Assembly: GCF_003989745.1 (NCBI RefSeq)
Contig: NZ_RZGS01000002.1
Coordinates: 62,001-126,000, forward strand
Direction: 5' to 3'
DNA: 64,000 nucleotides
Source: Legionella septentrionalis
GTDB taxonomy: Bacteria > Pseudomonadota > Gammaproteobacteria > Legionellales > Legionellaceae
Part shown: in pieces, positions 55,697-64,000 of the stretch
Layout of the letters: every line of letters starts with the position of its first letter
Position numbering within the stretch: the stretch's first letter is position 1
The notes under the pieces: generated by a model
Database searches by the model: none
What the model was told of the DNA's origin: nothing
Seen by the model: only the letters and a program-made list of their open reading frames with translations
Translations under genes and position numbers: made by a program

Positions 55697-55995
55697 TCAA
55701 GGTAGAAGAATAGTGTAACAAGCAGCAGGGCGGGTCAAGTCATCTCTTGCTTTTAATAGGCTTTTTACAATTGTTACACAGAGTTATCCACAGTTTTTGT
55801 GAATAACTGACCTGAAAATAAAAAGGGTAGACATCTAAAAAATGCTTATAGGCAAAAGAGTTAAGATAAAAATGAAAGGAATCAGGGTATTTTGGCAAAA
55901 ATGGAATAAAAAAGTTATCCACAAGTTGAAAAATAAAGAGACACGCCATATTAGCAGAGAAAAATTAAAAAAACACTCTTGCTTTTTTAATTTTT
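55697..55995. other. AT-rich gap with three perfect DnaA boxes
   Basis: 299 bp between the CDF and recG genes. Perfect TTATNCACA boxes lie at 55784-55792 (+), 55798-55806 (-) and 55915-55923 (+). A partial match TGTTACACA is at 55772-55780. Downstream, 55960-56000 is almost pure A/T. Two short ORFs cross it but show no coding character. It could be a DnaA-titration or origin-like site, or chance in AT-rich DNA. Confidence 0.6.
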
Positions 55996-58092
55996 TTATC
56001 CCTGTAAGAAAATTTCAAAATTCCCCAGCCAACGCTTGGCTATGTGCCGCGCCAAGGCGGGTTGTGTGTGTATGAGTTCGTTTGCTATGGGTGATAGAAG
56101 CGGGAGCAGGGCATGATCCCGTTGCAAGTTGGCAATCTTGAATTGGTGGTAACCGGTTTGCCTTGTGCCTAGAACTTCTCCGGCACCGCGCAATTGCAAG
56201 TCTTTTTCCGCAATTAAGAATCCATCACAAGTCGAGCGCATTACTTCAAGGCGTTGTTTGGCAGTTAAGGATAAGGGGGCTTGATAGAGAAGCAGGCAAT
56301 GCGACTGCGTGTGGCCGCGGCCTACCCGCCCCCGTAACTGATGCAGTTGCGATAGCCCCAAGCGCTCGGCGTTTTCAATGATCATTAAGCTGGCATTTGC
56401 TACATCCACACCCACTTCAATTACGGTGGTAGCAACCAATAAATCAATTTCTCCTTGTTTAAAGGCAGCCATGGTCTGTTCTTTTTCCCGGCTTTTCATG
56501 CGCCCATGCACCAGCCCAATTTTTATTCCAGGTAATTGTTCTTGCAAATTTTGCGCTGTCGCGATGGCTGCCATGCACTGCAATTTTTCCGAGTCTGTGA
56601 TGAGGGTGCAAACCCAATATACTTGCCGGCCATTGGCAATGGCTTCCTGCAATCGTGCTATAACAAGCTGCCTTTTTTCCTGGTTGATGACGGCGGTAAC
56701 AACCGGAGTGCGTCCTGGCGGCAATTCATCCAAAACGGAAATATCCAGATGGGCAAACTGCGTCATCGCCAGTGTTCTTGGAATAGGGGTGGCAGTCATT
56801 AATAATTGATGCGGTGATAATTCGTTACTTTGCCCTTTTTGTTGCAACAACAAGCGCTGCTCAACTCCAAAGCGATGTTGCTCGTCGATGATCACAAGCC
56901 CAAGACGGGAAAAATGTACTTCTTCCTGAAACAGCGCGTGGGTGCCAATGATCAAATTGCATCGATGGTCTGCAAGGGCGGCCAGTGTTTTTTTGCGTTC
57001 ACTATGTTTCATTTTACCGCTTAAACGATGCACTGAAATGTCTAAAGCGTTAAACCAACTCATTAAATTTTGCGCGTGTTGTTCGCTAAGAAGATCGGTG
57101 GGCGCCATAAGCGCCACTTGATAGCCATTTGCTATGGCTTGTAATGCAGCCAATGCGGCAACAATTGTTTTCCCGGCTCCTACATCACCTTGCACCAGAC
57201 GCAGCATGGGTTTCGGCAGCGTTAAATCTTGTGCAATTTCATGACTTACGCGCACTTGCGCATGGGTCAGGGAAAAAGGCAACATTTTTAAAAATTGCTC
57301 TTTAATGGAGTCTTGCATGGCTAATGCCGGCGCTGACCATGCCGAGCGCTGTTGTTTGGCGAATGTCATGCTAAGCCGCTGTGCGAGCAGCTCGTCAAAT
57401 ACCAGCCGTTGCAAAGAAGGGTGGGTCCCTTCTTCCAAATGCTTGATAGGAACTTCTGGCGGGGGATTGTGCAAGTTTTCCAAAGCGGCGAAGAGCGGTG
57501 GAAAATTATGCCGTTGTAATTGTTGAGGCTGCATCCATTCAAGCAAGTTGCACTCTTCTTTAGTAAGGCTTAGGGCTTTTTTTACCAACTGTCGCAAGCG
57601 CGTTTGCGTCAATCCCTGCGTGGTTGGGTAAATCGGGGTAAAGTTTTCTTCAACCAGGCATTCTGCTTCTTGTTGCAGCAACTGATATTCTGGATGAATC
57701 ATTTCCAATTGATTTGCAAATTCTCGTACCTCGCCGAACGCACGGATCATGTGACTTTCATTCAAGAGCTTTGCTTGTTGTTTGTTAAAATGAAAGAAGC
57801 GCAATTTCAAGATGCCGCTTTTGTCCTCGACATAGCAATAAAGCATCATGCGTTTGCCGTATTTAATATCCGTTTTCACTACGCGCCCTGCAATGACGCA
57901 CCATTCATTCGCACGCAAATCAGCAATGGGAGTAATCCGCGTGCGGTCTTGATAACGATACGGCAGATGAAACAATAAGTCCTGAATGGTCACAATGCCG
58001 CATTTGGCCAGTTTGCTAGCCAAGGTGGGGCCAACCCCGGGTAAGGATTCGCAAGATTTGCTTAACACGGTATGATTTATATTAAAAAACAT
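55996..58092 (-). CDS. recG: ATP-dependent DNA helicase RecG
   Basis: 698-residue fork-reversal helicase. The N-terminal wedge (OB-fold) domain begins near residue 60 (ANEWCVIAGRVVKTD). Helicase motifs are RLVQGDVGAGKTIVA (I, about 300), LMAPTDLLSEQHAQ (Ia), IIDEQHRFGVEQR (II, DEQH-type), TATPIPRT (III), VLDELPPGRTPV (IV) and GLSQLHQLRGRVGRG (VI). The wedge, helicase and C-terminal parts are complete. It restarts stalled forks and processes R-loops. It begins at 58092 and faces away from the AI-2E gene. Confidence 0.97.
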   Translation of the reverse strand: MFFNINHTVLSKSCESLPGVGPTLASKLAKCGIVTIQDLLFHLPYRYQDRTRITPIADLRANEWCVIAGRVVKTDIKYGKRMMLYCYVEDKSGILKLRFFHFNKQQAKLLNESHMIRAFGEVREFANQLEMIHPEYQLLQQEAECLVEENFTPIYPTTQGLTQTRLRQLVKKALSLTKEECNLLEWMQPQQLQRHNFPPLFAALENLHNPPPEVPIKHLEEGTHPSLQRLVFDELLAQRLSMTFAKQQRSAWSAPALAMQDSIKEQFLKMLPFSLTHAQVRVSHEIAQDLTLPKPMLRLVQGDVGAGKTIVAALAALQAIANGYQVALMAPTDLLSEQHAQNLMSWFNALDISVHRLSGKMKHSERKKTLAALADHRCNLIIGTHALFQEEVHFSRLGLVIIDEQHRFGVEQRLLLQQKGQSNELSPHQLLMTATPIPRTLAMTQFAHLDISVLDELPPGRTPVVTAVINQEKRQLVIARLQEAIANGRQVYWVCTLITDSEKLQCMAAIATAQNLQEQLPGIKIGLVHGRMKSREKEQTMAAFKQGEIDLLVATTVIEVGVDVANASLMIIENAERLGLSQLHQLRGRVGRGHTQSHCLLLYQAPLSLTAKQRLEVMRSTCDGFLIAEKDLQLRGAGEVLGTRQTGYHQFKIANLQRDHALLPLLSPIANELIHTQPALARHIAKRWLGNFEIFLQG

Positions 58093-58123
58093 TAATAATA
58101 ACAGGAAAAAAGCAACAGACGAA

Positions 58124-59191
58124 ATGAGTCAATATATGAATCGTACCATTACATTTGCCGCAGGATTGCTCACGGTGTGGTTGATTGGTTATTTATTGAT
58201 TGCAGGGCGGGGAATATTGATTCCGCTCATCATCGCTCTTTTTATATGGAATTTTTTAAATACCATTTACAATGCGATCGAGCGCACGCCCTTAGTTGGA
58301 GCGCGTTTGCCGAATTGGCTAAGCATGTTGCTTGCCTTTGTTATAGTGGCTGTATTGGGCAGTATCCTTGTCCATATTATTTCCAATAATGTCAATGAGG
58401 TAATCACAGCTTCACCACGGTATCAAGAGAATTTATCGGGTATTTTAAATCGGCTTGATGCCCGTTATGGCATTAAAACCATGATGACCATGGATGGAAT
58501 TTTCAAAGATTTGAACATGCAAGCGCTGGCGGTCAATATTTACGGCGTGTTCACCACCTTGACCAGTTCGGCAGTGTTAATTTCCTTGTATATTGTCTTT
58601 TTATTTGTAGAACAACATTATTTTCGTCAAAAAATGAATGCGCTGTTTCCGCAGCTTGGGCATAGGCAACTGGTGGACAGCATCCTTTCCCACATCGTGA
58701 AGGATACGCAAACTTATTTAGGATTGAAAACTCTTTTAAGTTTAATCACGGCAACGGCCAGCTGGATTATCATGAAATTGGTTGATCTTGATTTTGCAGA
58801 ATTTTGGGCATTGCTCATTTTCTTTTTAAATTACATCCCCAATATCGGCGCCATCCTCGCTACTGCTTTTCCTGCCTTGCTGGCGCTTATTCAATTTACA
58901 ACCTGGCTGCCTTTTATCATCGTTACTTCTGGGATTATTTTAGTGCAATTCATCATCGGCAATATTGTCGAGCCGCGTTTCTTAAGCAAATCATTAAACT
59001 TAAGTCCATTGGTGATTCTAATTGCCTTGGGTTTTTGGGGGAGCATTTGGGGCGTGCTGGGGATGTTTCTTTCCGTACCCATCACGGTCATGATGATGAT
59101 CATATTTGCACATTTTGATGCTACGCGTCCCATAGCTATTTTGCTGTCGCAAGATGGTTATGTAAAACGCAGCTATGAAGCCATTGAATGA
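58124..59191 (+). CDS. AI-2E family transporter
   Basis: 355-residue polytopic protein of the AI-2E exporter/PerM superfamily, with seven or eight membrane helices. Typical blocks are FIWNFLNTIYNAIER, LVDSILSHIVKDTQTYLGLKTLLSLITA and the late NYIPNIGAILATAFPALLALIQF, GNIVEPRFLSKSLNLSPLVI and FWGSIWGVLGMFLSVPITV. The superfamily exports small metabolites, including the AI-2 signal and polyamines; the substrate is unknown here. Two Met codons open the frame; the first is kept. An argS promoter follows it. Confidence 0.9.
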   Translation: MSQYMNRTITFAAGLLTVWLIGYLLIAGRGILIPLIIALFIWNFLNTIYNAIERTPLVGARLPNWLSMLLAFVIVAVLGSILVHIISNNVNEVITASPRYQENLSGILNRLDARYGIKTMMTMDGIFKDLNMQALAVNIYGVFTTLTSSAVLISLYIVFLFVEQHYFRQKMNALFPQLGHRQLVDSILSHIVKDTQTYLGLKTLLSLITATASWIIMKLVDLDFAEFWALLIFFLNYIPNIGAILATAFPALLALIQFTTWLPFIIVTSGIILVQFIIGNIVEPRFLSKSLNLSPLVILIALGFWGSIWGVLGMFLSVPITVMMMIIFAHFDATRPIAILLSQDGYVKRSYEAIE

Positions 59192-59244
59192 GTGGCAAGT
59201 ATCAAGTTTAAGCGGGGCTTTTAAAGGATGTCGCACTCAATCCT

Positions 59245-59272
59245 TTGCAACTGATGCAAAAAAGCGCATAAT
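59245..59272 (+). promoter_or_regulatory. Putative sigma-70 promoter for argS
   Basis: TTGCAA (59245-59250), 16 bp, CATAAT (59267-59272), 26 bp before the argS start. The best promoter-like pair in the 107-bp gap. Confidence 0.6.
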
Positions 59273-59298
59273 AATCTCTTTTTAGATGATTAAAAGTT

Positions 59299-61059
59299 AT
59301 GAAAGGAACGGTTGAGGAATTATTGCATCTAGCCGTAAGGACGCTGCAACAAGCAGGGGTTGTTCCGCAAGAATTTGCGGTTGAAATTAAAGTGGAGCGG
59401 ACTAAAGATGAAAAACATGGCGATTTTGCCACGAATCTAGCTTTAATACTGGCCAAGCCGTGTGGCGAAAACCCGCGAAAACTGGCTGAGCGCCTAGTTG
59501 AATCCATTCCCGAGCATCCCTTGGTAGAGCGCATCGATATAGCAGGTCCAGGCTTTATCAATTTTTTCATGCGCGCTCTGGAGCGAGCGCAAACCATAGC
59601 GCAAGTGTTGATGCAAGGTGAAAAATTTGGCCAAAGCCAGTTAGGCCAAGGGCAGAAAATAATTTTAGAATACGTTTCAGCCAATCCCACAGGCCCACTG
59701 CACGTGGGGCATGGCCGCAGCGCCGCTTTTGGCGCCACCTTGGCCAATTTGCTGATGGCTGCAGGATTTAATGTAAGCCGCGAATATTATGTAAATGATG
59801 CAGGGCGGCAAATGAATATTCTTGCCGTAAGCGTTTGGCTGCGTTATTTAGGTTTGGCAGGCGAGGACATCGTGTTTCCTGCCAATGGCTACCGTGGCGA
59901 TTATGTGCATGCTATTGCCCAACACATACTGGAAAACCATGGCCGTGATTATGTGCACAGTTGGTATGTGGTCAGCATGGATTTACCGCCTGATGAACCC
60001 CAGGGGGGCGATAAAGAACTTTACATCGACGCCCTCATCCGTTCTGCACAAAAACACTTGGGTAGCGCAGGCTTCGCTCTTTTCCACCAGGAAGCTTTAC
60101 ATTCCGTTTTGGCTGATATTAAGGATGATTTGGCGGAATTCGGGGTAGAGTATGACCGCTGGTTTTCCGAACAATCTCTATTGGATGATGGCTCAATCGG
60201 CAAAGGCATCCAAGCTTTAAACGATGCAGGGCACACCTACGAGCAAAACGGAGCATTATGGTTTCGTGCAACTGCTTTTGGCGATGAAAAAGACAGGGTG
60301 CTTATTCGCGCCAACGGGCAAACTACGTATTTTGCTTCCGATGTAGCCTACCATTGGAATAAATATGATCGAGGCTTTGATCGTGTGATTGATATTTTTG
60401 GTGCCGATCATCATGGCTATGTCACGCGGGTAAAGGCGGCTGTGAATGCTCTTGGGCATGATGACAACGCTCTGGACGTGTTATTAGTGCAATTTGCTAT
60501 CCTGTATCGCGGCGAAAGCCGGGTACAAATGTCTACCCGCAGCGGTTCTTTTGTAACACTGCGCGAATTGCGTGAGGAAGTAGGCAATGATGCGGCGCGT
60601 TTCTTTTACGTCATGCGCAAGCCTGAGCAACACATGGATTTTGATTTGGATTTGGCTAAATCGCAATCCAATGATAACCCTGTTTATTATATCCAATATG
60701 CGCATGCACGCATCAGTAGTGTTTTAAGGCAGCTTCGCGAGCGCAACTTAAGCTGGGATGAAAACTTAGGGTTGGCTCATATTAACCTTTTAGCCGAACC
60801 ACAAGAAGCCAATTTGATATCATTGTTAAGCCGTTACCCTGAAGTTGTTGAAATTGCAGCAAGAACTTGTGAACCGCACCAGATAGCTTATTATTTGCGT
60901 GAGTTGGCAAATGGATTACATAGCTATTACAATGCTGTACCGCTTTTGTGTGAGCCTGAAACACTTCGCTCTGCGCGGCTGTGTTTATTAACTGCTGTAC
61001 GTCAAGTATTACGCAATGGTATGCAAATATTGGGTGTATCTGCTCCGGAGAGTATGTGA
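59299..61059 (+). CDS. argS: Arginyl-tRNA synthetase
   Basis: 586-residue class I synthetase. The HIGH motif is HVGHGRSAA, after SANPTGPL. The place of KMSKS is taken by VQMSTRSG, the usual degenerate form in ArgRS. The N-terminal Add1 domain (residues 1-105) and the C-terminal anticodon-binding helices (YYNAVPLLC near the end) are complete. It uses tRNA-Arg before activation, as the family does. The SPOR-domain gene follows 37 bp later, a conserved argS-ftsN order in Legionella-like genomes. Confidence 0.97.
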   Translation: MKGTVEELLHLAVRTLQQAGVVPQEFAVEIKVERTKDEKHGDFATNLALILAKPCGENPRKLAERLVESIPEHPLVERIDIAGPGFINFFMRALERAQTIAQVLMQGEKFGQSQLGQGQKIILEYVSANPTGPLHVGHGRSAAFGATLANLLMAAGFNVSREYYVNDAGRQMNILAVSVWLRYLGLAGEDIVFPANGYRGDYVHAIAQHILENHGRDYVHSWYVVSMDLPPDEPQGGDKELYIDALIRSAQKHLGSAGFALFHQEALHSVLADIKDDLAEFGVEYDRWFSEQSLLDDGSIGKGIQALNDAGHTYEQNGALWFRATAFGDEKDRVLIRANGQTTYFASDVAYHWNKYDRGFDRVIDIFGADHHGYVTRVKAAVNALGHDDNALDVLLVQFAILYRGESRVQMSTRSGSFVTLRELREEVGNDAARFFYVMRKPEQHMDFDLDLAKSQSNDNPVYYIQYAHARISSVLRQLRERNLSWDENLGLAHINLLAEPQEANLISLLSRYPEVVEIAARTCEPHQIAYYLRELANGLHSYYNAVPLLCEPETLRSARLCLLTAVRQVLRNGMQILGVSAPESM

Positions 61060-61096
61060 GATACCCTGATTCAATCAAGGGAATAGCAGGTAAGTA

Positions 61097-61825
61097 ATGG
61101 CTAGAGATTACGGTAAAAGAAGTAAACCAAGAAAAAGCAGCAACACGCCGAAGCAACTCATGCTGGTGTTGGTATCGTTTTGCTGCGGATATTTAAGTTC
61201 GCTGGTTTTTAGTATTGAGCAGCTAGGCACCTGGCTGCAGCAGCGCATGACAGCACAACATTCCAAGCCACAGCCCACTTCAACCAAGCAGTTGGCACAA
61301 TCGCAACTGCCTAAGCCCAAATTCGAGTTTTATACGCTGTTAGCCAAGGAGCAGACAGCAGTTCCGGCAGCTGCGACTGCTTCAATCCATAGCAATAATC
61401 CGGCAGCGGCCCACCCTGCAATTACGGTTAATACAGCTCCAGCTTCTTCTGCAACGAGCACCGCTAAAACACTAGCAAACGCTGCCCAAGTTGCAGTACA
61501 AAGCGCGCCAAAACCTGCGATACCGTTACCGTCAATCGCACAAAAAAAAGTTCCTCCTCCTGCGCAGGCTACTGCTGCGCATAAAGAAACTTATTTGGTG
61601 CAAATTGCATCGTTTAAAAACAAACAAGACGCTGAGCGGATGAAAGCTGTATTGACTTTAAAAGGTTATGACGTAAATGTGGTATTGGCTGCTACTCCAC
61701 AGCAAGGCAATTGGTATCGAGTCATGATGGGGCCATTTACTTCGCGAACTTTGGCAGAGCAAGCTCAGGTAGCGATCGCTCGTTCCGAGCGCGTGCATGG
61801 AATGATCCGAAAAATGGAGGCATAG
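61097..61825 (+). CDS. SPOR-domain protein, FtsN-like
   Basis: 242-residue bitopic protein. A basic cytosolic N-terminus (ARDYGKRSKPRKSSN) is followed by one transmembrane helix (about residues 19-39). A long Ala/Pro/Ser/Thr-rich periplasmic linker leads to a C-terminal SPOR domain (about 165-240: YLVQIASFKNKQDAERMKAVL, NWYRVMMGPFTSRTLAEQAQ). This is the layout of FtsN, which activates septal peptidoglycan synthesis at division; the SPOR domain binds denuded glycan. The position after argS supports FtsN. A GGAGG-rich segment at its end serves the next gene. Confidence 0.88.
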   Translation: MARDYGKRSKPRKSSNTPKQLMLVLVSFCCGYLSSLVFSIEQLGTWLQQRMTAQHSKPQPTSTKQLAQSQLPKPKFEFYTLLAKEQTAVPAAATASIHSNNPAAAHPAITVNTAPASSATSTAKTLANAAQVAVQSAPKPAIPLPSIAQKKVPPPAQATAAHKETYLVQIASFKNKQDAERMKAVLTLKGYDVNVVLAATPQQGNWYRVMMGPFTSRTLAEQAQVAIARSERVHGMIRKMEA

Positions 61826-61834
61826 TATTTTTTA

Positions 61835-64000
61835 ATGAAAGCATCCGAAACTGAAATGAACACACTCTTTTACGAATTTGAAGTTTCTGGGGCTAAATGC
61901 GTCGGATGCGTCAGTAAGATTGATGAAGCATTAAAAGAAAATGCTGAACAATATTTTAAAGAGTGCTCGTTTGATCTTCTTACTAAGAAACTGACCATTA
62001 AAGCATATTCTCATATCCCTGCAGAGAGCATAGAGAAATTTGTAGTTGCTACTCTCTCTGAAAAAGGTTTTACCGCATCCCTCATTTCAGCCAAACCCGC
62101 CCTGACGCCTGTTGAATCCGGGTTTGGCAGGTTTTTCCGTAAGATTTTACGCGCCCATTGGATCTGGGGAAGCATTGGCATCAGTGGCGGCATCATTTTG
62201 CTTGCTTTATCGATGCTTGGGATCACATTGCCTTTGGCAGCCATGATTGCTATCGGCGTATTCAGCACGATTCTCACCTTGTTAATGGGAGCTGAATCTT
62301 ATTGGGACGCTGCTAAAAAATTGTTTAAGACGCGCGCTCTGACTATGGATACGTTGTTTGCGCTCAGCACGCTTACAGTATTGGTGGTGTCTGCCATAGC
62401 ATTTTTTGTTCCCTGGCTGCCCATGATGTTTGAAGCAGGATTATTAATCTTTGGCTTCAGACACTTGGGTGTTGCCATTGAGGAATCCATCAAGGCTTCG
62501 ACGGGTGTTGCCGTTAATTTTAAAGACCGCATTCCCAAAACGGTGAGAGTCTTAATTGAAAGTTCAGTAGTCGAGAAACCATTGGCAGCTGTAAAAGCGG
62601 GGGATTTGATTTTATTAAAGGCTGGCGAATACATTCCTGTTGATGGAACGAGTGAGGAACAAGAGAGCCTGATTGACGATAGCATTGAAACCGGCGCGTA
62701 CGTGCCCCGGTTAGTGTCTTTGCAGGAAAATTTGCTTGCTGGCATGCGCCTTGCAGCCAACGCCCCAGACTTGTATTTACGTGCGACATCCACTGCCAAC
62801 GATTCCAACGTAGCGAAGATAGACGAAGGAGTAGCGCACGCTTTAGCAACAAAAGCACCATTAGAAACGACTGCTACTGCCGTTTTGCAATATTTTATCC
62901 CTGCCGTGTTGTTGTTAGCTGTAGTGTCTGCTGCGATCGTCAGCGTTTTTTTTCCGGTTGCCCTTGCCATAAAGTGTGCTGTTGCCGTCCTGGTTTCAGC
63001 TTGCCCGTGTACAATTGGATTCATTATTCCGCTCTCGATTCGTTTTGGAGTGCGCAAAGCGGCTGAACATGGAGTGGAATTTAAAAGTGCGCTGGCCTTG
63101 CAAGAATCTGCCAACATTGATTGTGTGGTATTTGATTTAAATGGCACGTTAACCAAAGGCATGCCTTCCGTGCAGTCGTTTACTATCTTAAAAAATTGCA
63201 GTTTAAGCCGTGAGGATTTGCTCGCCTTGTGTTCCGAACTTGAGAAAGATTCATCCCATCCGTTTGGACAAGCCATTCATGAGTTTTCCGAAAAAGAAAA
63301 ATCAGCGGCAATGCCCGAGATGACGATCGATAAGACCCATCATTCGGGGGTAAAGGGAATGTTTGCCAAAACCGAATATATTCTGGGTGATAAAAATCTT
63401 ATGAAAGATTGTGAAATTGATACGGAAGAATTAGAAGAAATGATTAAGCCGGAATGCGGCGATCATATTGTTTATTTAGCACAAGGCAAACAGTTGGTAG
63501 GTTATTTTAGATTAAATGATGACTTGCGCCACGATGCCGTGGAAACCATTGCTTGGATAAAAGATAAACTTAAAAAAGAAGTTTTTATTGCTTCTGGAGC
63601 TGCGAGGGCAACGGTGAGCCGTTTTGCCGCACGTTTAAATATTCCGGAGGATAACATTGTTGCCGATTGTAAAACTTCTTCCAATTCACCGGAAAACAGC
63701 AAAGTTGCCCTCATCAAGCAGTTGCAAAGTCAGAAAAAGCGCGTCTGTGTGGTTGGCGATGGTGCTAATGATGCATTATTCATCAGCAGCGCAGATGCTT
63801 CTTTTGCCGTGCATTCCAAGCACGTTGACACCAATGTAATTGATAAAGCGGGTGCGGACATCAAGAATGGTTCGCTTAAAGGCATTGTCAGCGGTTTGGT
63901 TATTTCCGACAAAACCGTAGGGAATATCAAACAAAATTTAATATTTAGTCTGCTTTATAATCTTTTTACCATGGTTTTAGCCAGCGGGTTGCTGCTGGCA
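61835..64000 (+). CDS. Heavy-metal P1B-type ATPase with altered catalytic motifs (partial, 3' end outside window)
   Basis: Open frame of 722 codons running off the window. The start at 61835 is likely, with GGAGG 14 bases upstream; an in-frame ATG lies at 61856. Order seen: an N-terminal HMA-like domain with C22-x-x-C25, membrane helices, actuator domain, CPC (residues 390-392, ion site), P-domain, HP (475-476) and GDGAND (641-646). The phosphorylation motif reads DLNGT (Asp434) instead of DKTGT. The actuator TGE reads TGA (286-288), losing the Glu that drives dephosphorylation. It is therefore a Cu+/Ag+ or Zn2+ ATPase homologue that may be slowed, regulatory or inactive. The family is certain; its activity is not. 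Confidence 0.9.
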   Translation, partial: MKASETEMNTLFYEFEVSGAKCVGCVSKIDEALKENAEQYFKECSFDLLTKKLTIKAYSHIPAESIEKFVVATLSEKGFTASLISAKPALTPVESGFGRFFRKILRAHWIWGSIGISGGIILLALSMLGITLPLAAMIAIGVFSTILTLLMGAESYWDAAKKLFKTRALTMDTLFALSTLTVLVVSAIAFFVPWLPMMFEAGLLIFGFRHLGVAIEESIKASTGVAVNFKDRIPKTVRVLIESSVVEKPLAAVKAGDLILLKAGEYIPVDGTSEEQESLIDDSIETGAYVPRLVSLQENLLAGMRLAANAPDLYLRATSTANDSNVAKIDEGVAHALATKAPLETTATAVLQYFIPAVLLLAVVSAAIVSVFFPVALAIKCAVAVLVSACPCTIGFIIPLSIRFGVRKAAEHGVEFKSALALQESANIDCVVFDLNGTLTKGMPSVQSFTILKNCSLSREDLLALCSELEKDSSHPFGQAIHEFSEKEKSAAMPEMTIDKTHHSGVKGMFAKTEYILGDKNLMKDCEIDTEELEEMIKPECGDHIVYLAQGKQLVGYFRLNDDLRHDAVETIAWIKDKLKKEVFIASGAARATVSRFAARLNIPEDNIVADCKTSSNSPENSKVALIKQLQSQKKRVCVVGDGANDALFISSADASFAVHSKHVDTNVIDKAGADIKNGSLKGIVSGLVISDKTVGNIKQNLIFSLLYNLFTMVLASGLLLA

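Noticed and set aside
55842..56075. 77-residue plus-strand ORF across the DnaA-box gap
   Set aside because: Runs into the recG coding end, is Lys/Phe-rich as expected of AT-rich noise, and has no clear ribosome site.
62299..63276. 325-residue minus-strand ORF opposite the P-type ATPase
   Set aside because: The plus strand encodes clear P-type motifs across the same span; the reverse product has no recognisable feature.

Overview
The window is a contiguous piece of a Legionella-like gammaproteobacterial chromosome of moderately low GC. The decisive evidence is an almost complete Dot/Icm type IVB secretion cluster (3.46 to 26.15 kb). The rest is a gammaproteobacterial core set: P-II, fau, ctpA, envC, gpmI, uppS, cdsA, rseP, bamA, skp, fabZ, lpxA, serS, maf, recG, argS and ftsN. 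Gene order points to a member of Legionellales, but probably not the L. pneumophila lineage. tphA is absent, icmH-icmF face the other way, and the protein in the icmR position is not recognisable as IcmR. The genus cannot be named from sequence reading alone.

Layout. 0.1-3.0 kb: ubiK, the P-II protein, an EVE protein with fau, a small acidic protein and a TVP38/VTT membrane protein. 3.1-21.2 kb, plus strand: a small unknown ORF, then icmT, icmS, an icmR-position (FIR-like) gene, icmQ, icmP/dotM, icmO/dotL, icmN/dotK, icmM/dotJ, icmL/dotI, icmK/dotH, icmE/dotG, icmG/dotF, icmC/dotE, icmD/dotP, icmJ/dotN and icmB/dotO. 21.3-22.4 kb: a singly transcribed membrane protein with a U-box-like segment, a candidate effector. 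22.4-26.2 kb, minus strand: icmF and icmH/dotU. 26.2-31.9 kb, minus: a secreted adenosine deaminase-like protein, ctpA, envC, gpmI. 32.0-41.6 kb, plus: uppS-cdsA-rseP, bamA-skp, fabZ-lpxA-crcB-DUF190-serS. dxr and lpxD are missing from their usual places. 41.7-43.1 kb, minus: maf and a ZIP transporter.

43.3-54.5 kb, minus strand, is the most unusual part. Seven tightly packed genes encode a BcsB-like periplasmic protein, a GH81 beta-1,3-glucanase homologue, a processive GT2 synthase, a TPR plus outer-membrane-barrel protein, an ATP-grasp ligase, a histidine phosphatase, and a response-regulator receiver fused to a PIG-L deacetylase. This looks like an envelope-spanning exopolysaccharide synthesis and export machine. 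The GH81 protein suggests a beta-1,3-glucan rather than cellulose or PNAG. Its expected catalytic Glu appears to be Gln.

54.5-64 kb: a CDF metal exporter, an AT-rich gap with three perfect DnaA boxes, recG, an AI-2E permease, argS, an FtsN-like SPOR protein, and a heavy-metal P-type ATPase that runs off the end. The ATPase carries altered catalytic motifs (DLNGT for DKTGT, TGA for TGE).

No tRNA, rRNA, CRISPR array, insertion sequence or prophage was seen.
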